Origin: Iningainema tapete BLCC-T55
GTDB taxonomy: Bacteria; Cyanobacteriota; Cyanobacteriia; Cyanobacteriales; Nostocaceae
Direction of reading: 5' to 3'
Length of the DNA stretch: 64,000 nt
Assembly (NCBI RefSeq): GCF_014698965.1
Contig: NZ_JACXAE010000126.1
Span: 62,001-126,000 of the forward strand
The translations under genes were made by a program, and so were the position numbers. Of this stretch, positions 8,208 to 17,965 are shown piece after piece. The notes beneath the pieces are model-generated. The model saw only the letters and a list, made by a program, of their open reading frames with translations. It was not told the DNA's origin and ran no database searches. The first letter of the stretch is position 1. Every line of letters starts with the position of its first letter.

Positions 8208-8948
8208 ATGAACAAAATAATTTCTTGGGTAAAAACCATTCGTCCAGTAAAACTGATCACAACTTGTTTAGCAGTATTTATCCTGTTCTTTACACAAGCT
8301 TGTGGAGGTAATAGTGCAACAGCAACAGCACCTAAATCAACTTCTGAATTTGAACCTGCACGTCAAACAGTAGGAATTCAAAAAGCAAGACCTAATGCTG
8401 AAGTATATGCTCCTAAAGGAGAGGGTGCTCTTTCTCCTGTTGAAGGTGGCATGAACAACTTCAGCGATGTAGATCCGAGAACACAAGGAGCCGATGTAAA
8501 AGCTAAAGCTGAGGTTCTGAGAGAAAACGCGGAAAGAAATGTCATTGACGAAACAGCTAATATAGGTGAAACTACCCGCCGGATTTTAGATAAGAAAGGT
8601 GAGAACGTTCAAGATTTAGGCAAGAACTTACAGCGTAATGCTGAATTTACAAAAGACAGAACTCAAGATACTGCTGAAGATCTTGTTCAAGGAACCAAGA
8701 AGGGATTGGGAAATATCAAAGAAAACACCAAAGATGCTGCTAAAGGCGCAACTAGTGACGCTCAGGAAGCAGTTGAAGATGCAAAGCTAAGTGCTAAGAG
8801 TGCCGTAAGAGATGCAGACGCTAATGTATCTGACGTTAAAGATGCTGGCAAAAACTTTTTTCAAACCAAAATAGATGAAGCGACAAGAAGCGCACAACGC
8901 AACTTGGATAAAGCTAGTAGCGCTGTGAAAGATGCTGTTGATGATTAA
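8208..8948 (+). CDS. Lipoprotein 2 with LEA-like helical repeats
   Basis: 246 aa. The signal peptide ends in lipobox TQAC with Cys at residue 32. Residues about 100-245 are an unbroken series of charged, Ala/Lys/Asp-rich amphipathic segments (KGLGNIKENTKDAAKGATSD, DAKLSAKSAVRDADANV, DEATRSAQRNLDKASSAVKD), resembling 11-residue repeats of group 3 LEA or apolipophorin-like proteins. Such proteins are often desiccation- or stress-linked, which is inference here. AAGGAG lies 8 nt before the ATG. It is probably co-expressed with lipoprotein 1, from which it is separated by a hairpin. Confidence 0.8.
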   Translation: MNKIISWVKTIRPVKLITTCLAVFILFFTQACGGNSATATAPKSTSEFEPARQTVGIQKARPNAEVYAPKGEGALSPVEGGMNNFSDVDPRTQGADVKAKAEVLRENAERNVIDETANIGETTRRILDKKGENVQDLGKNLQRNAEFTKDRTQDTAEDLVQGTKKGLGNIKENTKDAAKGATSDAQEAVEDAKLSAKSAVRDADANVSDVKDAGKNFFQTKIDEATRSAQRNLDKASSAVKDAVDD

Positions 8949-8978
8949 TTCTCATCTTTAGTTGCTCACCGAATTGTT

Positions 8979-9006
8979 GTAGAGACGTTACATGTAACGT
9001 CTCTAC
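8979..9006. repeat. GTAGAGACG-type palindrome, copy 3
   Basis: A perfect 28-nt palindrome with 14-nt arms and no loop, between the convergent lipoprotein 2 and CheA genes. It could act as a two-way terminator. Confidence 0.92.
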
Positions 9007-9021
9007 AAAATGGGTGTAGTA

Positions 9022-12000
9022 TTAATTGTGAGACAATTCATCAGGGAAAATAATTGCTTCGAGAGTTCGGAGCAATTCTTGTTCATTATAAGGTTTGGAA
9101 AAGTAAGCTCTAGCACCCAATTGCATTGCTAGCTGCCGATGTTTGTCACTACTACGAGAGGTAAGCATTGCGACAGGGATGTTTTTAAAATCATTATGAG
9201 ATTTTACACGACCTAAAAAGCCGTAACCATCTATACGCGGCATTTCTATATCACAAATCACGGCTTGAACTTGCAAACCACTTTGAAGTTTTTCTAAAGC
9301 ATCTTGACCATCTTTTGCTTGTTCTACTTGATATCCGCCTTTTTCTAAAGTCAAAGCTAAGAAGCGTCGGACATTAATTGAGTCATCGACAATTAATATT
9401 GTACCTTTGTGGTGAATGGGTGATGAAACTGTTTCATTCCCAGAGGTGAGAAAGACGGTTTTTAACCTTGTTGATGGTAGTTGATTGGTTTTGGGTGAGC
9501 GCTCGCTCGAAGCAATCCAGTACAGCAATTCGTTGGTGTTAATTAGTGGCACTACTCGACCATCACCAAGAATTGTACAATTATTAAAGCCTGGAGGCAG
9601 AGGTATACTTCCTTCCACAAGGCGGATAGCGACTTCTTGTTCACCCCAACAACGATCTACTTGTAGTGCGACTGGTTGATTCCCTTGACTGACTATAAGT
9701 ATACTACTAGCGTTAATCGCTGGAGGAGTTTCTAAATCGGGGCTGTCATAGCGGGGACAATTAAACTCCAAGTAGCGTCTAAGACGAATGAGGGGTAGCG
9801 TACTTCCCTGCCAACTGAGAACTTCAGTGTTCCCCATTGGGAAAACTAAGTTTTCATTGAGTAAGAAAATTTCCGATACCACATCGGTAGGGAATGCCAA
9901 GAGCATTCGGTTGCTTTCCACTAGTAAAACTCGCGCTACTGAAAGTGTAAATGGTACTGAAAGTGTAAAAGTAGTACCTACCCCTTGGATAGTATCTACT
10001 TTGACATCACCCCTTACCTGTTTAAGTTTGCTACGTACCACATCCATGCCCACACCACGACCGGATAATGTGGTAACTTTTTCACTGGTGGTAAACCCAG
10101 GCTCAAAAATCAGCGATAATAATTCATCATCAGTAGCTTGAGCCAATAATGTCGGTTCCAATCCCATAGCTAAAGCGCGGGCGCGAATTTTATCTAGAGA
10201 AATACCGCGTCCATCATCTTTAATAGTAATCAGTGTACGATTTCCTTGATGAGTAGCTTTAATTTCAATCAATCCTTGTTCTGGTTTACCACAAGCAAGG
10301 CGTGTTACTTTGTCTTCGATCCCGTGATCGAAAGCGTTACGAAATAAATGCATTAAAGGCTCATTTAAAGCTTCTAAAATGCTCCGCTCAATTAAGGTAT
10401 TAGCACCCTCAATTTTCAACTGTACATTTTTGCCATACTCCACACTCATATCTCGTAAAGCTCTGGGAAAGCGCTCAACTAAATCTGAAAGTGGGCGCAT
10501 TCTTACTTGAGTTAACTTCCGTTGTAACTGCTTTGATGTTTTGGTAAGTTTACGAGAAATTTGATCTGTATCTTCAACGCTGAGTTGAATATCTGTTGTA
10601 ACTTCTTGTACTTGAACGATGGTTTCCATCACTTCTTGTGACAGGAGATTTAATTCGTTATATCGATCCATTTCTAAAGAATCAAATCTGCCTTCGATAC
10701 CTTGTGGTTGGTAGCGCTCGCCTTGATTCAAGTAATCTTCTGTATTAGCGTTTGTATATTCTAATGATGGAAAACGAGATGGCTCGTAGGCTTGAGTGGC
10801 GATGCGATCGTATGCTGTGCGTAGTTGTTGATTTTCTCGCTCCAGAGTTTGCACTCGTTGACTGAGACTACGAATGAGTTTACGTAATCTTTCGAGTTGC
10901 AAATTCATGCCGTTACGCTGAATAATCAGTTCTCCAAATAAGTCGTTAATTTGTTCGAGGTGCTTGCTAGAAACTCGAACTGTACTTTCTACTGGTGGTT
11001 CACTCTTACTTTCTACAACAGTAGGTTCTGCTTGGTGTTCGACAAATTTGTAATCTTTAATCGGGATTTCTCTAGATACTGTCGCTGGTGGTACTTCGTG
11101 TTGCTCGTTACTACTTTCTTGCGCAAATGCTGCCTCCAACGCTTCAAAATCTGCCGCAATAATTTCTTGAGCGAACCAAGTTTCTTCTATTGGTGGTTGA
11201 ACAAAAGTTTCTTCTTCTATTGTTTCCACCTCTGGATGTAGAGACGTTGCATGGCGCGTCTCTACATTTGTTGTTGCTGATTCAAGTTGAATTGTGGTGG
11301 GTAAACTATCTAATTGATTTGTCATCACTAGAGCTTGCGCACGTCGCCATGCGAACAATGCTGCACGAGCAATGTCTTCTACCTGCTCTGAATCCGCAAA
11401 TTCTAAGTAATGAGTTACCGATTCACAAAGTTGAGTAAAAGCTTCTAGCTGCAGCATTTCACCCAATCCACCCAGCTCAGCTGCCATGATTGCCACTTCT
11501 TCTTTAAGACATGGCTGTTCACTATCTGCCAAAACTGATTCTAGACGTTGTAGACAACCTTCCACTTCTGTTTCAAATAACAAAGGAACGATGTCTTGCC
11601 CTTCTTCTGGAGACAGCATAGTGGAGACATCTTCGGGAGTGGGTTCGCCTAAACGCTCACGCAGTTCTTCAAATACTGGGTAACAAAAAGTTGCCAACCA
11701 CTGCTCGTCTACTTCATTACCATCCAAGAGCAATTCTACGATTTGACGTAGCCAATCTACTCCTGACAATAGTAAACTTTGCAACTCAGTATCTATTTCT
11801 AAAGAGTTTTTCCGAGTTTTGAAAACTTTAAACGAGTCTTCTAATTTATGAGCTAAATCAGACAGAGAGCGGAATCCCATCATTCCCGCCCCACCTTTAA
11901 TGGAATGAGCTGCTCTGAGTGCAGCATTAATTTTTTCTGGAGCGATGCGGTTGGTACCGTCGATTTCTAACAATACCCCTTCCAAGGTATTCAAGTAATC

Positions 12001-12054
12001 TGTCGCTTCTTCCAGAAACTGTAGCCTGATTTCAAATTCTTTGTCTTGTGACAT
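9022..12054 (-). CDS. CheA-type hybrid histidine kinase (PixL/HmpE-like)
   Basis: 1010 aa. Domains in order: Hpt at 1-110 with phospho-acceptor His50 (AAHSIKGGAG); an acidic linker; a P3-like dimerisation region with a coiled coil (about 355-415); a HATPase at about 540-690 (RNAFDHGIED, KDDGRGI, GRGVGMDVV); a CheW-like domain (about 695-840); and a C-terminal receiver (about 885-1005) with Asp935 (CDIEMPRIDGYG) and Lys in FSKPY. It receives signals from the MCP via CheW and phosphorylates the CheY and PatA-like regulators of the same operon, probably controlling type IV pilus motility or phototaxis. It is the last gene of the operon. A dispersed palindrome is translated in the linker at residues about 263-272. 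Confidence 0.92.
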   Translation of the reverse strand: MSQDKEFEIRLQFLEEATDYLNTLEGVLLEIDGTNRIAPEKINAALRAAHSIKGGAGMMGFRSLSDLAHKLEDSFKVFKTRKNSLEIDTELQSLLLSGVDWLRQIVELLLDGNEVDEQWLATFCYPVFEELRERLGEPTPEDVSTMLSPEEGQDIVPLLFETEVEGCLQRLESVLADSEQPCLKEEVAIMAAELGGLGEMLQLEAFTQLCESVTHYLEFADSEQVEDIARAALFAWRRAQALVMTNQLDSLPTTIQLESATTNVETRHATSLHPEVETIEEETFVQPPIEETWFAQEIIAADFEALEAAFAQESSNEQHEVPPATVSREIPIKDYKFVEHQAEPTVVESKSEPPVESTVRVSSKHLEQINDLFGELIIQRNGMNLQLERLRKLIRSLSQRVQTLERENQQLRTAYDRIATQAYEPSRFPSLEYTNANTEDYLNQGERYQPQGIEGRFDSLEMDRYNELNLLSQEVMETIVQVQEVTTDIQLSVEDTDQISRKLTKTSKQLQRKLTQVRMRPLSDLVERFPRALRDMSVEYGKNVQLKIEGANTLIERSILEALNEPLMHLFRNAFDHGIEDKVTRLACGKPEQGLIEIKATHQGNRTLITIKDDGRGISLDKIRARALAMGLEPTLLAQATDDELLSLIFEPGFTTSEKVTTLSGRGVGMDVVRSKLKQVRGDVKVDTIQGVGTTFTLSVPFTLSVARVLLVESNRMLLAFPTDVVSEIFLLNENLVFPMGNTEVLSWQGSTLPLIRLRRYLEFNCPRYDSPDLETPPAINASSILIVSQGNQPVALQVDRCWGEQEVAIRLVEGSIPLPPGFNNCTILGDGRVVPLINTNELLYWIASSERSPKTNQLPSTRLKTVFLTSGNETVSSPIHHKGTILIVDDSINVRRFLALTLEKGGYQVEQAKDGQDALEKLQSGLQVQAVICDIEMPRIDGYGFLGRVKSHNDFKNIPVAMLTSRSSDKHRQLAMQLGARAYFSKPYNEQELLRTLEAIIFPDELSHN
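11238..11265. repeat. GTAGAGACG-type palindrome, copy 4 (inside cheA-like CDS)
   Basis: GTAGAGACG at the left and CGTCTCTAC at the right of a 28-nt imperfect palindrome. It is read in frame by the CheA gene as NVETRHATSLH in the flexible linker before the P3 domain. Confidence 0.9.
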
Positions 12055-12067
12055 GGTATTTGTTATA

Positions 12068-12183
12068 GGTCATTAGTCATTAGTCATTAGTCATTAGTCA
12101 TTGTTGATTGATGATTAGTCATTAGCCATTGCTCATAATTAAGATACAAACGGCTAATGACAAAGGACAAATGACAAATGACT
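12068..12183. repeat. Heptanucleotide tandem repeats in the chemotaxis operon
   Basis: CATTAGT is repeated about four times at 12070-12099, followed by related units, and ACAAATG/ACAAAGG units at 12158-12182. The two halves are roughly complementary, so the transcript could fold. The tract fills the junction between the MCP and CheA genes, and the MCP stop codon (12182-12184) lies in its edge. Confidence 0.9.
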
Positions 12184-14992
12184 AATTCACCTTAAACGTA
12201 CCAACAGTTTCTTGCAACTGTTGAGAAATTTCTACAGTTTCCTGTAGAGATTGGGAAACTTGGCGACTGGAATCACTGGTGCGTTGTGACACAGCAGCAA
12301 TTTCTTTCATCAACTCACTGACTACTTGAGATGTTTGTACTTGAGAAGCTGTCGCCTCAGAAATTGACTGCACGAGAAAGTCGATTTGATGAGAAACTTC
12401 CATGATTTGACTCAAAGAATGCTTAGCATCTTCCACAATTCTCGTTCCTTCCACTACCTGGGTAGTGCCTAATTCCATCGCTGTCACAACTTCACTCGTT
12501 TCCCGTTGGATATTCTCAACTATTTGTTCAATTTCTTTTGTCGCCGCCGCACTTCTGGCGGCTAATTCTCCCACCTCCTCTGCTACCACAGCAAAACCTT
12601 GTCCTTCTTCACCAGCACGCGCCGCTTCGATGCCAGCGTTGATGGCTAGTAAGTTGGTTTGCATGGAAATCTGGTTAATTAGTGCTACTACACGAGAAAT
12701 TTGTTGGGTAGATTCGCCTAAACGCTTAACTTTCTTGGCTGTTTCACCAACTGTTTCGCGCAAATGCAAAATGTTTTGCACCGTCATATCCATAGCTTGT
12801 CCACTTTTATATGCTGTGGAGGAAGCATTTTGCGCTACTACTGCGGCTTGAGCCGCGCTGCTTGCTACTGCTTGCATGGAATATGTCATGTTATCAACTG
12901 CATCTAAGGTGCGATTGATTTCTCCAGCTTGGAGCAATGCTTCTTCGGCTAGTTGGTGGATAGCTTCTTCGTTGGAGCCAATTGCCTGATTTACTTGGGT
13001 AGCAGTTTGTTTAACTTTGGTGACAATCAAACGTAAGTTTTCGACAATCGAGTTAAAAAAGTCAGCAACAGTACCAATTTCTCCTGCTGTCACGTCAGCA
13101 CGTACTGTTAAATCGCCGCTGGCTGCTCCTTCTACTTCAGAAAGTAGTTCTAGAAGTTGCATTTGCAAAGCTTCTTTTTGTTGACGCTCTTCATCGGAGG
13201 AGTTTTCGGCTACAGATTTGGCAAGTTCTAATTCTTCCAAAAGCTTTGCTTGTTCTAAGGCGTAACCGACTTGAATTGCTATTTGTTTAAATAAATCAAT
13301 TTCTGATTGTTGCCAATTTCGGGGAGCATCACAATGATGGGCGATTAATAAGCCTGTTAGTTCGTCTGAGCTGATGATTGGGGCAACTAAGTTGGCTTTG
13401 ACGGAAAATTTCTCCAACATTCTGATGTAACAAGCTGCATTACTCAAACTCGGATCTTGATAAATGTTGGATATTGCTCGTACTCGACCATCTTTGTATA
13501 ATTCTACGTGGCGATCGCGAAAACATGGATCGTCAATGTTCTCTCCTAGCATTTGCGGCAATCCAGATGTCACTGATTCAGCAACAACACTTCCATCCCA
13601 AGTTCCCCGCTCAAAGTTATATATGACTACTCTGTCTGTTTTCAGTGCTTGGCGAATTTCTTTGACTGCTGTTCTATATATATCTTCTGTTCTGAGGTTT
13701 TTACGTACCTTTAAAGTGAGATCTGAGATAATTCTTGCCTTTGCTGTATCGAGTTCTTGCTCTTTAATTAAAGTTTGTAGTTGCCCAGCCATGTGGTTAA
13801 TATTAGCACCTAATACCCCCAACTCGTCTTCTGATTCTACTTGTATACGTGTGTTAAAATCGCCTTGTCCGAGTCTTGTCACGGCATTCGTTGCCTGAAT
13901 AATTGGTTCTGTAGCTCGTTTAGCTAACCAAGCTGCAATCAAAGCGACAATCAAAGCTGTTAATCCGGTTCCCAAGGCTGTTGCGAGTAGCAGTTGTTTA
14001 GAGAGGGCAAAAGCATTATTTGCATTTGTGGCTAGAATTACTTGCCATTTTAAATCGGGCAAATCTTCTAGTGTTCTTGCGGAGTAGCTTACCAGTTGCT
14101 CTTGCTTGTCAAATTGATTAACAGTAGTGAAAGTACCTTCTTTTCCTTTTCTTTGCTGTTGTGCTAAACCGGGAAAATTTTGGAGCGCGTTTCTACCTAT
14201 TTGTTTTTTCTGTGTTGCTAAGAAAACTTTTCCTTCCGCATTAGTAATGTAGTACTCTTGCCCTGCTTCTGTATAATTCTTGACTACATTTTCTAATACT
14301 TTCACAGGCATTCGCGCTCTAACTATGGAAATTGTTCTACCTGTGGCTGGATCTTTAACTGGAGCCAAAGCATATATACTGTTTTGTCCAGTTATTTTAG
14401 ATACTTGCGGTTGACTAATTTCCGGTCTATCTACTACCTTGAAGTAGTCGCGTTCGCCACGATTACCACTGTCTTCTCTTTGAGATCCTACAATGGGGTT
14501 ACCTTGAAGGTCTAGTACGGCAACGTGATCGTATACTTTATAAATCTTAACAAATTTATCTAATTCTGCACTTTTATCTTGATTATTAGTGTTGTCTCTG
14601 CGAGATGTCAAAATCGGTAAACTAGCTATCACTTGAATATCGCCATACCGTTCAATCATAAAACGGTTGACTTTATCTGCCAAACCATTGGTTTCATTTT
14701 CTTGAATTTGGGAGATTTTCTCAGACAAAGATTGACTAGCTACTTTATAAGTAAGCGCTCCAACTGCTAATACTGGGGCTGTGCTAACTGTAATTGCCAG
14801 TATAATAGCTTTAGTACTCAAGCTCAGACGACCAAACTTAGTTACTACTTGATTGAGAGGATTATCAGGGCTATTACCACTAAAGCGGTTAAGCCTTTCT
14901 ACTTTACTATCTGTACTAACTTTGTGTGATGAAGAAATCTTTGTCAGATTTTGCCCATCACTACTCTTAGTTGCATCTGTTTTATTAAACAT
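12182..14992 (-). CDS. Methyl-accepting chemotaxis protein with dCache and GAF domains (PixJ-like)
   Basis: 936 aa. TM1 is at 61-82; a periplasmic dCache-type sensor at about 90-325; TM2 at 333-356; HAMP at 357-410; GAF at about 430-580; a second HAMP-like segment at about 620-680; and a methyl-accepting signalling domain to the end (hairpin tip around [20 protein letters not shown]). The GAF has DPCF (Cys490) and a second cysteine at 521 in [18 protein letters not shown], the position where cyanobacteriochromes bind bilin, although the usual His is Tyr522. It may therefore sense both a periplasmic ligand and light. It pairs with the CheW and CheA of the operon. Confidence 0.9.
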   Translation of the reverse strand: MFNKTDATKSSDGQNLTKISSSHKVSTDSKVERLNRFSGNSPDNPLNQVVTKFGRLSLSTKAIILAITVSTAPVLAVGALTYKVASQSLSEKISQIQENETNGLADKVNRFMIERYGDIQVIASLPILTSRRDNTNNQDKSAELDKFVKIYKVYDHVAVLDLQGNPIVGSQREDSGNRGERDYFKVVDRPEISQPQVSKITGQNSIYALAPVKDPATGRTISIVRARMPVKVLENVVKNYTEAGQEYYITNAEGKVFLATQKKQIGRNALQNFPGLAQQQRKGKEGTFTTVNQFDKQEQLVSYSARTLEDLPDLKWQVILATNANNAFALSKQLLLATALGTGLTALIVALIAAWLAKRATEPIIQATNAVTRLGQGDFNTRIQVESEDELGVLGANINHMAGQLQTLIKEQELDTAKARIISDLTLKVRKNLRTEDIYRTAVKEIRQALKTDRVVIYNFERGTWDGSVVAESVTSGLPQMLGENIDDPCFRDRHVELYKDGRVRAISNIYQDPSLSNAACYIRMLEKFSVKANLVAPIISSDELTGLLIAHHCDAPRNWQQSEIDLFKQIAIQVGYALEQAKLLEELELAKSVAENSSDEERQQKEALQMQLLELLSEVEGAASGDLTVRADVTAGEIGTVADFFNSIVENLRLIVTKVKQTATQVNQAIGSNEEAIHQLAEEALLQAGEINRTLDAVDNMTYSMQAVASSAAQAAVVAQNASSTAYKSGQAMDMTVQNILHLRETVGETAKKVKRLGESTQQISRVVALINQISMQTNLLAINAGIEAARAGEEGQGFAVVAEEVGELAARSAAATKEIEQIVENIQRETSEVVTAMELGTTQVVEGTRIVEDAKHSLSQIMEVSHQIDFLVQSISEATASQVQTSQVVSELMKEIAAVSQRTSDSSRQVSQSLQETVEISQQLQETVGTFKVN

Positions 14993-15061
14993 AAAGTAAT
15001 TCCACTTTAATCAGGGAATAAAAACACTCTTAATTTCTGTTTTAGTAGTACACCCTAAACT

Positions 15062-15553
15062 TTAATCACTACGGAGAATTGAAGACTGAGCAATAGCTTG
15101 TGCATCTAGTACCAGCAATATCTCTTGATCTTGAGTAACGCAGCCACGTAAATATGGTACTAAACTAGAGGCTATATGACCTAAAGGAGATAAAATCGCA
15201 TCAGGATGAAACTTAGCTGTACCTGTAATTTCCTGTACAACTAAACCTAAAAGCATGGATTCCACTCGAACAATAATCACGTCATAGGAGCGAAGTCTAC
15301 CATCAAGGTAGTCTAAATTGAGCATTTTGGACAAATCGATTGCCCAAACAATGCGACTACGCCAGTTCATTAATCCTAATATACATGTGGGCATATTAGG
15401 CATTGAGGTAACAGCATCAACAGGTACAACAATTGCTTCTTGTGTATACCGCATTGATATCAAAGCTGATGTTTGTCTATTTAACTGAAACTTGAGATAA
15501 CCGTCTCCCAAGTTATTTTGGATTATTTTTGTGGGGGCAATTTTTGCATTCAT
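15062..15553 (-). CDS. CheW-like adaptor (PixI/PilI-like)
   Basis: 163 aa, a single CheW domain. Typical elements are the early beta strand segment (YTQEAIVVPVDAVTSMPNMP), the CILGLMNWRSRIVWAIDLSK core, and the late VQEITGTAKFHPDAI strand. It bridges the MCP cytoplasmic tip to the CheA kinase. It lies 4 bp after the CheY stop and 69 bp before the MCP gene, so it is co-transcribed with both. No unusual features. Confidence 0.9.
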   Translation of the reverse strand: MNAKIAPTKIIQNNLGDGYLKFQLNRQTSALISMRYTQEAIVVPVDAVTSMPNMPTCILGLMNWRSRIVWAIDLSKMLNLDYLDGRLRSYDVIIVRVESMLLGLVVQEITGTAKFHPDAILSPLGHIASSLVPYLRGCVTQDQEILLVLDAQAIAQSSILRSD

Positions 15554-15557
15554 GGAT

Positions 15558-15935
15558 TCAAATTGCTACAGATTTAATAGCGCGAAGAAGTTGTTCGCGT
15601 GTATAAGGTTTAGTGACGTATGTATCAGCGCCTTGTCTCATTGCCCATAATCGATCAATTTCTTGATTTTTCGAACTACAAATTACAATTGGTACTTTTT
15701 GAGTTGCTGGATTTCTTTTCAGAGAACGACATAATTCAAACCCACTCATTCCTGGCATCACTACATCTGTAACTATTACGTCTGGGTTTTGCGTTTCGGC
15801 TTTTTCCAGAGCTTCTTTTGCACCACTAGCTTTAATGACGTTATAACCACTTTCGGTGAGATAATGACTCATTAATTCCAATTCGCTCGGAGAGTCTTCG
15901 ACAATCAAAATAGTGCCAAGCAAAGTTATACTCAC
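15558..15935 (-). CDS. CheY-like single-domain response regulator (PixH/PilH-like)
   Basis: 125 aa, a receiver domain only. The acidic pair is in IVEDSPSELE, the phospho-acceptor Asp in VTDVVMPGMSGFE (about residue 56), and the conserved Lys in VTKPYTREQL. It has no output domain, so it acts by binding a partner such as pilus machinery or by serving as a phosphate sink for CheA. It is the second gene of the operon, 42 bp after the PatA-like gene. Confidence 0.92.
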   Translation of the reverse strand: MSITLLGTILIVEDSPSELELMSHYLTESGYNVIKASGAKEALEKAETQNPDVIVTDVVMPGMSGFELCRSLKRNPATQKVPIVICSSKNQEIDRLWAMRQGADTYVTKPYTREQLLRAIKSVAI

Positions 15936-15977
15936 TCCTAAATCTCCTAAATTAAAAAATGTATTCTCAGATAATTG

Positions 15978-17045
15978 CTACATTAAACTGATGTGTTTAA
16001 ACACTATTTTTAATAAGTCCGACTGTGTAAAAGGCTTAGTTAAGTAGCCAGAAGCTCTAACCATTCTTGCCTTAGCTCTGTCTATAAATCCTGTTCTACC
16101 TGTCACCATAATAATTGGTGTACTTTTAAAAGCAGAATGCCTCCGTAATAAAGAACATAGTTCGTAACCATCTAAGTTTGGCATTTCGACATCTAGTAAG
16201 ATAATATCTGGCTTACTACGAAGTATTTGCATTAAAGCTTTTACTGGATCATTGATCATCACCACTGAGAAAGTATTTTCATCTAAAAAGTTTTTGATGG
16301 AATTTAAAAAAGTTGGACTGTCATCAATGCACGCAACTGTATAAGTATTTTTACTACCCGTTTGAGCCGAATTTCTATCTTTGCTACTACCAGAGGTATC
16401 AAAATTTATTGGTCTTGGCAACTGTACTCCGGCTTGAGATTGTGTTTGCGGTACTTGAATTTGTCTAGGTTTAGGTATTTGAGAAGTACCACCTTTAGAA
16501 ATTGGTGATTGGACTTGCTTGCTTCGGATCTGTTTCTGACAGTATTCTACAAGTAATCTTAAATCTAAACGACAGAAAGTTGGTAGTTCATCTAAAGGAC
16601 TTAAACTATTAAATTCATAACTTCCTTCTTTAAGTGTCAAAAATGACTCTAGTACTTCTTTCGCCATTTCATCGATCAAAATCACTGCTTGAGAAGGGGT
16701 AATACAATCCTGCTCAACTAACCAGCAAATAGCTTGATAGTCTGGTTGTAGAATTGATCCATTACCACTATTTTCAAAAAATAGTCTTACTTCTGTAATA
16801 ATTGCACTCTCTAAAGTGGGAATTTGCTGACTCAACTGATGTATGTGATGCGAAAACCTTTCAAACAATTGCGCCGAGTGCGAAGCATAAATAAGTTTAC
16901 CTTCTTCTAAGTATATTGACCAGAAAATGGCATCAGTAGATACTTTTAAACAGCCTGTGGCACGACGACTAGTTAATTGTGCTAACAGAGATAGTGGGTG
17001 TAGTTTTTGAAAGAACTTGTAGCTACCTAAAGGAGTTGTGTTCAT
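15978..17045 (-). CDS. PatA-like response regulator (PATAN domain plus receiver, PixG-like)
   Basis: 355 aa. Residues 1-170 form a DUF4388/PATAN-type domain (LLAQLTSRRATGCLKVST, SIYLEEGKLIYASHS). A Gln/Pro/Ser linker (about 180-225) follows. The receiver (about 232-355) has acidic residues CIDDSPTF, Asp in LLDVEMPNLDGYEL and Lys in YLTKPFTQSD. Regulators with this layout open Pix/Pil-type operons in cyanobacteria and include heterocyst-pattern protein PatA; the motility operon context argues for a PixG role here, not PatA itself. It is the first gene of the five-gene operon, so the promoter should lie upstream of 17045. Confidence 0.88.
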   Translation of the reverse strand: MNTTPLGSYKFFQKLHPLSLLAQLTSRRATGCLKVSTDAIFWSIYLEEGKLIYASHSAQLFERFSHHIHQLSQQIPTLESAIITEVRLFFENSGNGSILQPDYQAICWLVEQDCITPSQAVILIDEMAKEVLESFLTLKEGSYEFNSLSPLDELPTFCRLDLRLLVEYCQKQIRSKQVQSPISKGGTSQIPKPRQIQVPQTQSQAGVQLPRPINFDTSGSSKDRNSAQTGSKNTYTVACIDDSPTFLNSIKNFLDENTFSVVMINDPVKALMQILRSKPDIILLDVEMPNLDGYELCSLLRRHSAFKSTPIIMVTGRTGFIDRAKARMVRASGYLTKPFTQSDLLKIVFKHISLM

Positions 17046-17789
17046 CTGCTTAACTTTTGTTAAATTAGATTAGTGTAAGCTAGTTTTGACAAAGCTTTTC
17101 CACAAATTAATCCTATGTATCCAACATTTTGTGATCAATATGACAAAAGTCTTTCTAAGGGTTTGTGACGAAGCTTCAAGAAGGTAGCACCCTGAACTAA
17201 ATATAAGAAAATCTTAGTAAGTTAGTAAGTTATATTTGTTTTACTTACTCCTACGGGGAACATAAGATACTTTCACAAAACGTAGAGAAGCTAGCCACTG
17301 ACATCAAAGTAAGCCTAACTGAACTACAACCGCAATAATACTGCTTTTTCGCCAGGAAAAACCTGATATTTTCAGTATTCTTACTTAAGTATAATACGAT
17401 TGTTCCCATCTCAGGTTAAAGTTAACGTTAGCTTTGATAATAATTCAGTATTTTTACTTTTACATTCTGTAAAATTTTCTTTAAGAAGAAAAAGGTGCTG
17501 TCACTTAAAAGATAACCGAAAAGGGTTAATCTGCAAGATATGATATTCAGCTAGCTTGTCAAATTGACGAAGTTTTACTTTATACGAAATAAAATTTAAC
17601 AGATTAATACCAAATAGTTTGCTCCGAATTAGAACCCCGGTTTCTCCAAGAAACCGGGGTTCTGGCACATACACTATCGTTAACCGAGAAGTATGGGTTT
17701 AAAACTGATCAAACCATCAAAATTTGTGCATAGTAATGCAAAAAAGTAGGGCAGGCAAGATGCCCACCCGACAAAGTTTGATATAAGTA
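17046..17789. other. Intergenic region upstream of the chemotaxis operon
   Basis: About 740 bp without a real gene. It must contain the chemotaxis operon promoter. It holds a 15-bp perfect hairpin at 17631-17663, reported separately. An apparent short frame near 17680-17865 is only read-through of tRNA-Leu. Confidence 0.6.
17631..17663. repeat. AGAACCCCGGTTTCT hairpin
   Basis: Perfect 15-bp arms (17631-17645 and 17649-17663) around a CCA loop. It is a member of the AGAAACCGGG hairpin family. It lies downstream (3') of the minus-strand tRNA-Leu(UAG) and could terminate that transcript. Confidence 0.9.
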
Positions 17790-17871
17790 TGCGGATGAAA
17801 GGACTTGAACCTTCACGCCTCTCGGCACTAGAACCTAAATCTAGCGCGTCTGCCAATTCCGCCACATCCGC
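17790..17871 (-). tRNA. trnL: tRNA-Leu(UAG)
   Basis: On the minus strand the acceptor stem is GCGGATG/CATCCGC, the discriminator A, and the anticodon stem CTAGA/TCTAG with loop TTTAGGT, anticodon TAG. It has a long class II variable arm and a TTCAAGT T loop. CCA is not encoded. It reads CUA/CUN leucine codons. Confidence 0.97.
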
Positions 17872-17965
17872 GTCAGTTAACTATGTTATCACAACATTTT
17901 ATTTGTGGCAATGAGATTTTCAGAACTCGGAATTCAAAATTTGGAATTCCGAATTCAGACTACCC

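Noticed and set aside
12068-12183. Possible CRISPR array in the regular CATTAGT repeats
   Set aside because: Units are 7 bp and directly joined without spacers, so these are short tandem repeats, not CRISPR.
15978-17045. Calling the PatA-like gene patA itself
   Set aside because: The domain layout fits, but the operon with CheY, CheW, MCP and CheA is the motility (Pix/Hmp-like) arrangement, not the heterocyst-pattern gene context.
17680-17865. 61-aa frame starting MAELADALDLGSS on the minus strand
   Set aside because: This is the well-known false protein made by translating a tRNA-Leu gene; the tRNA at 17790-17871 explains it.
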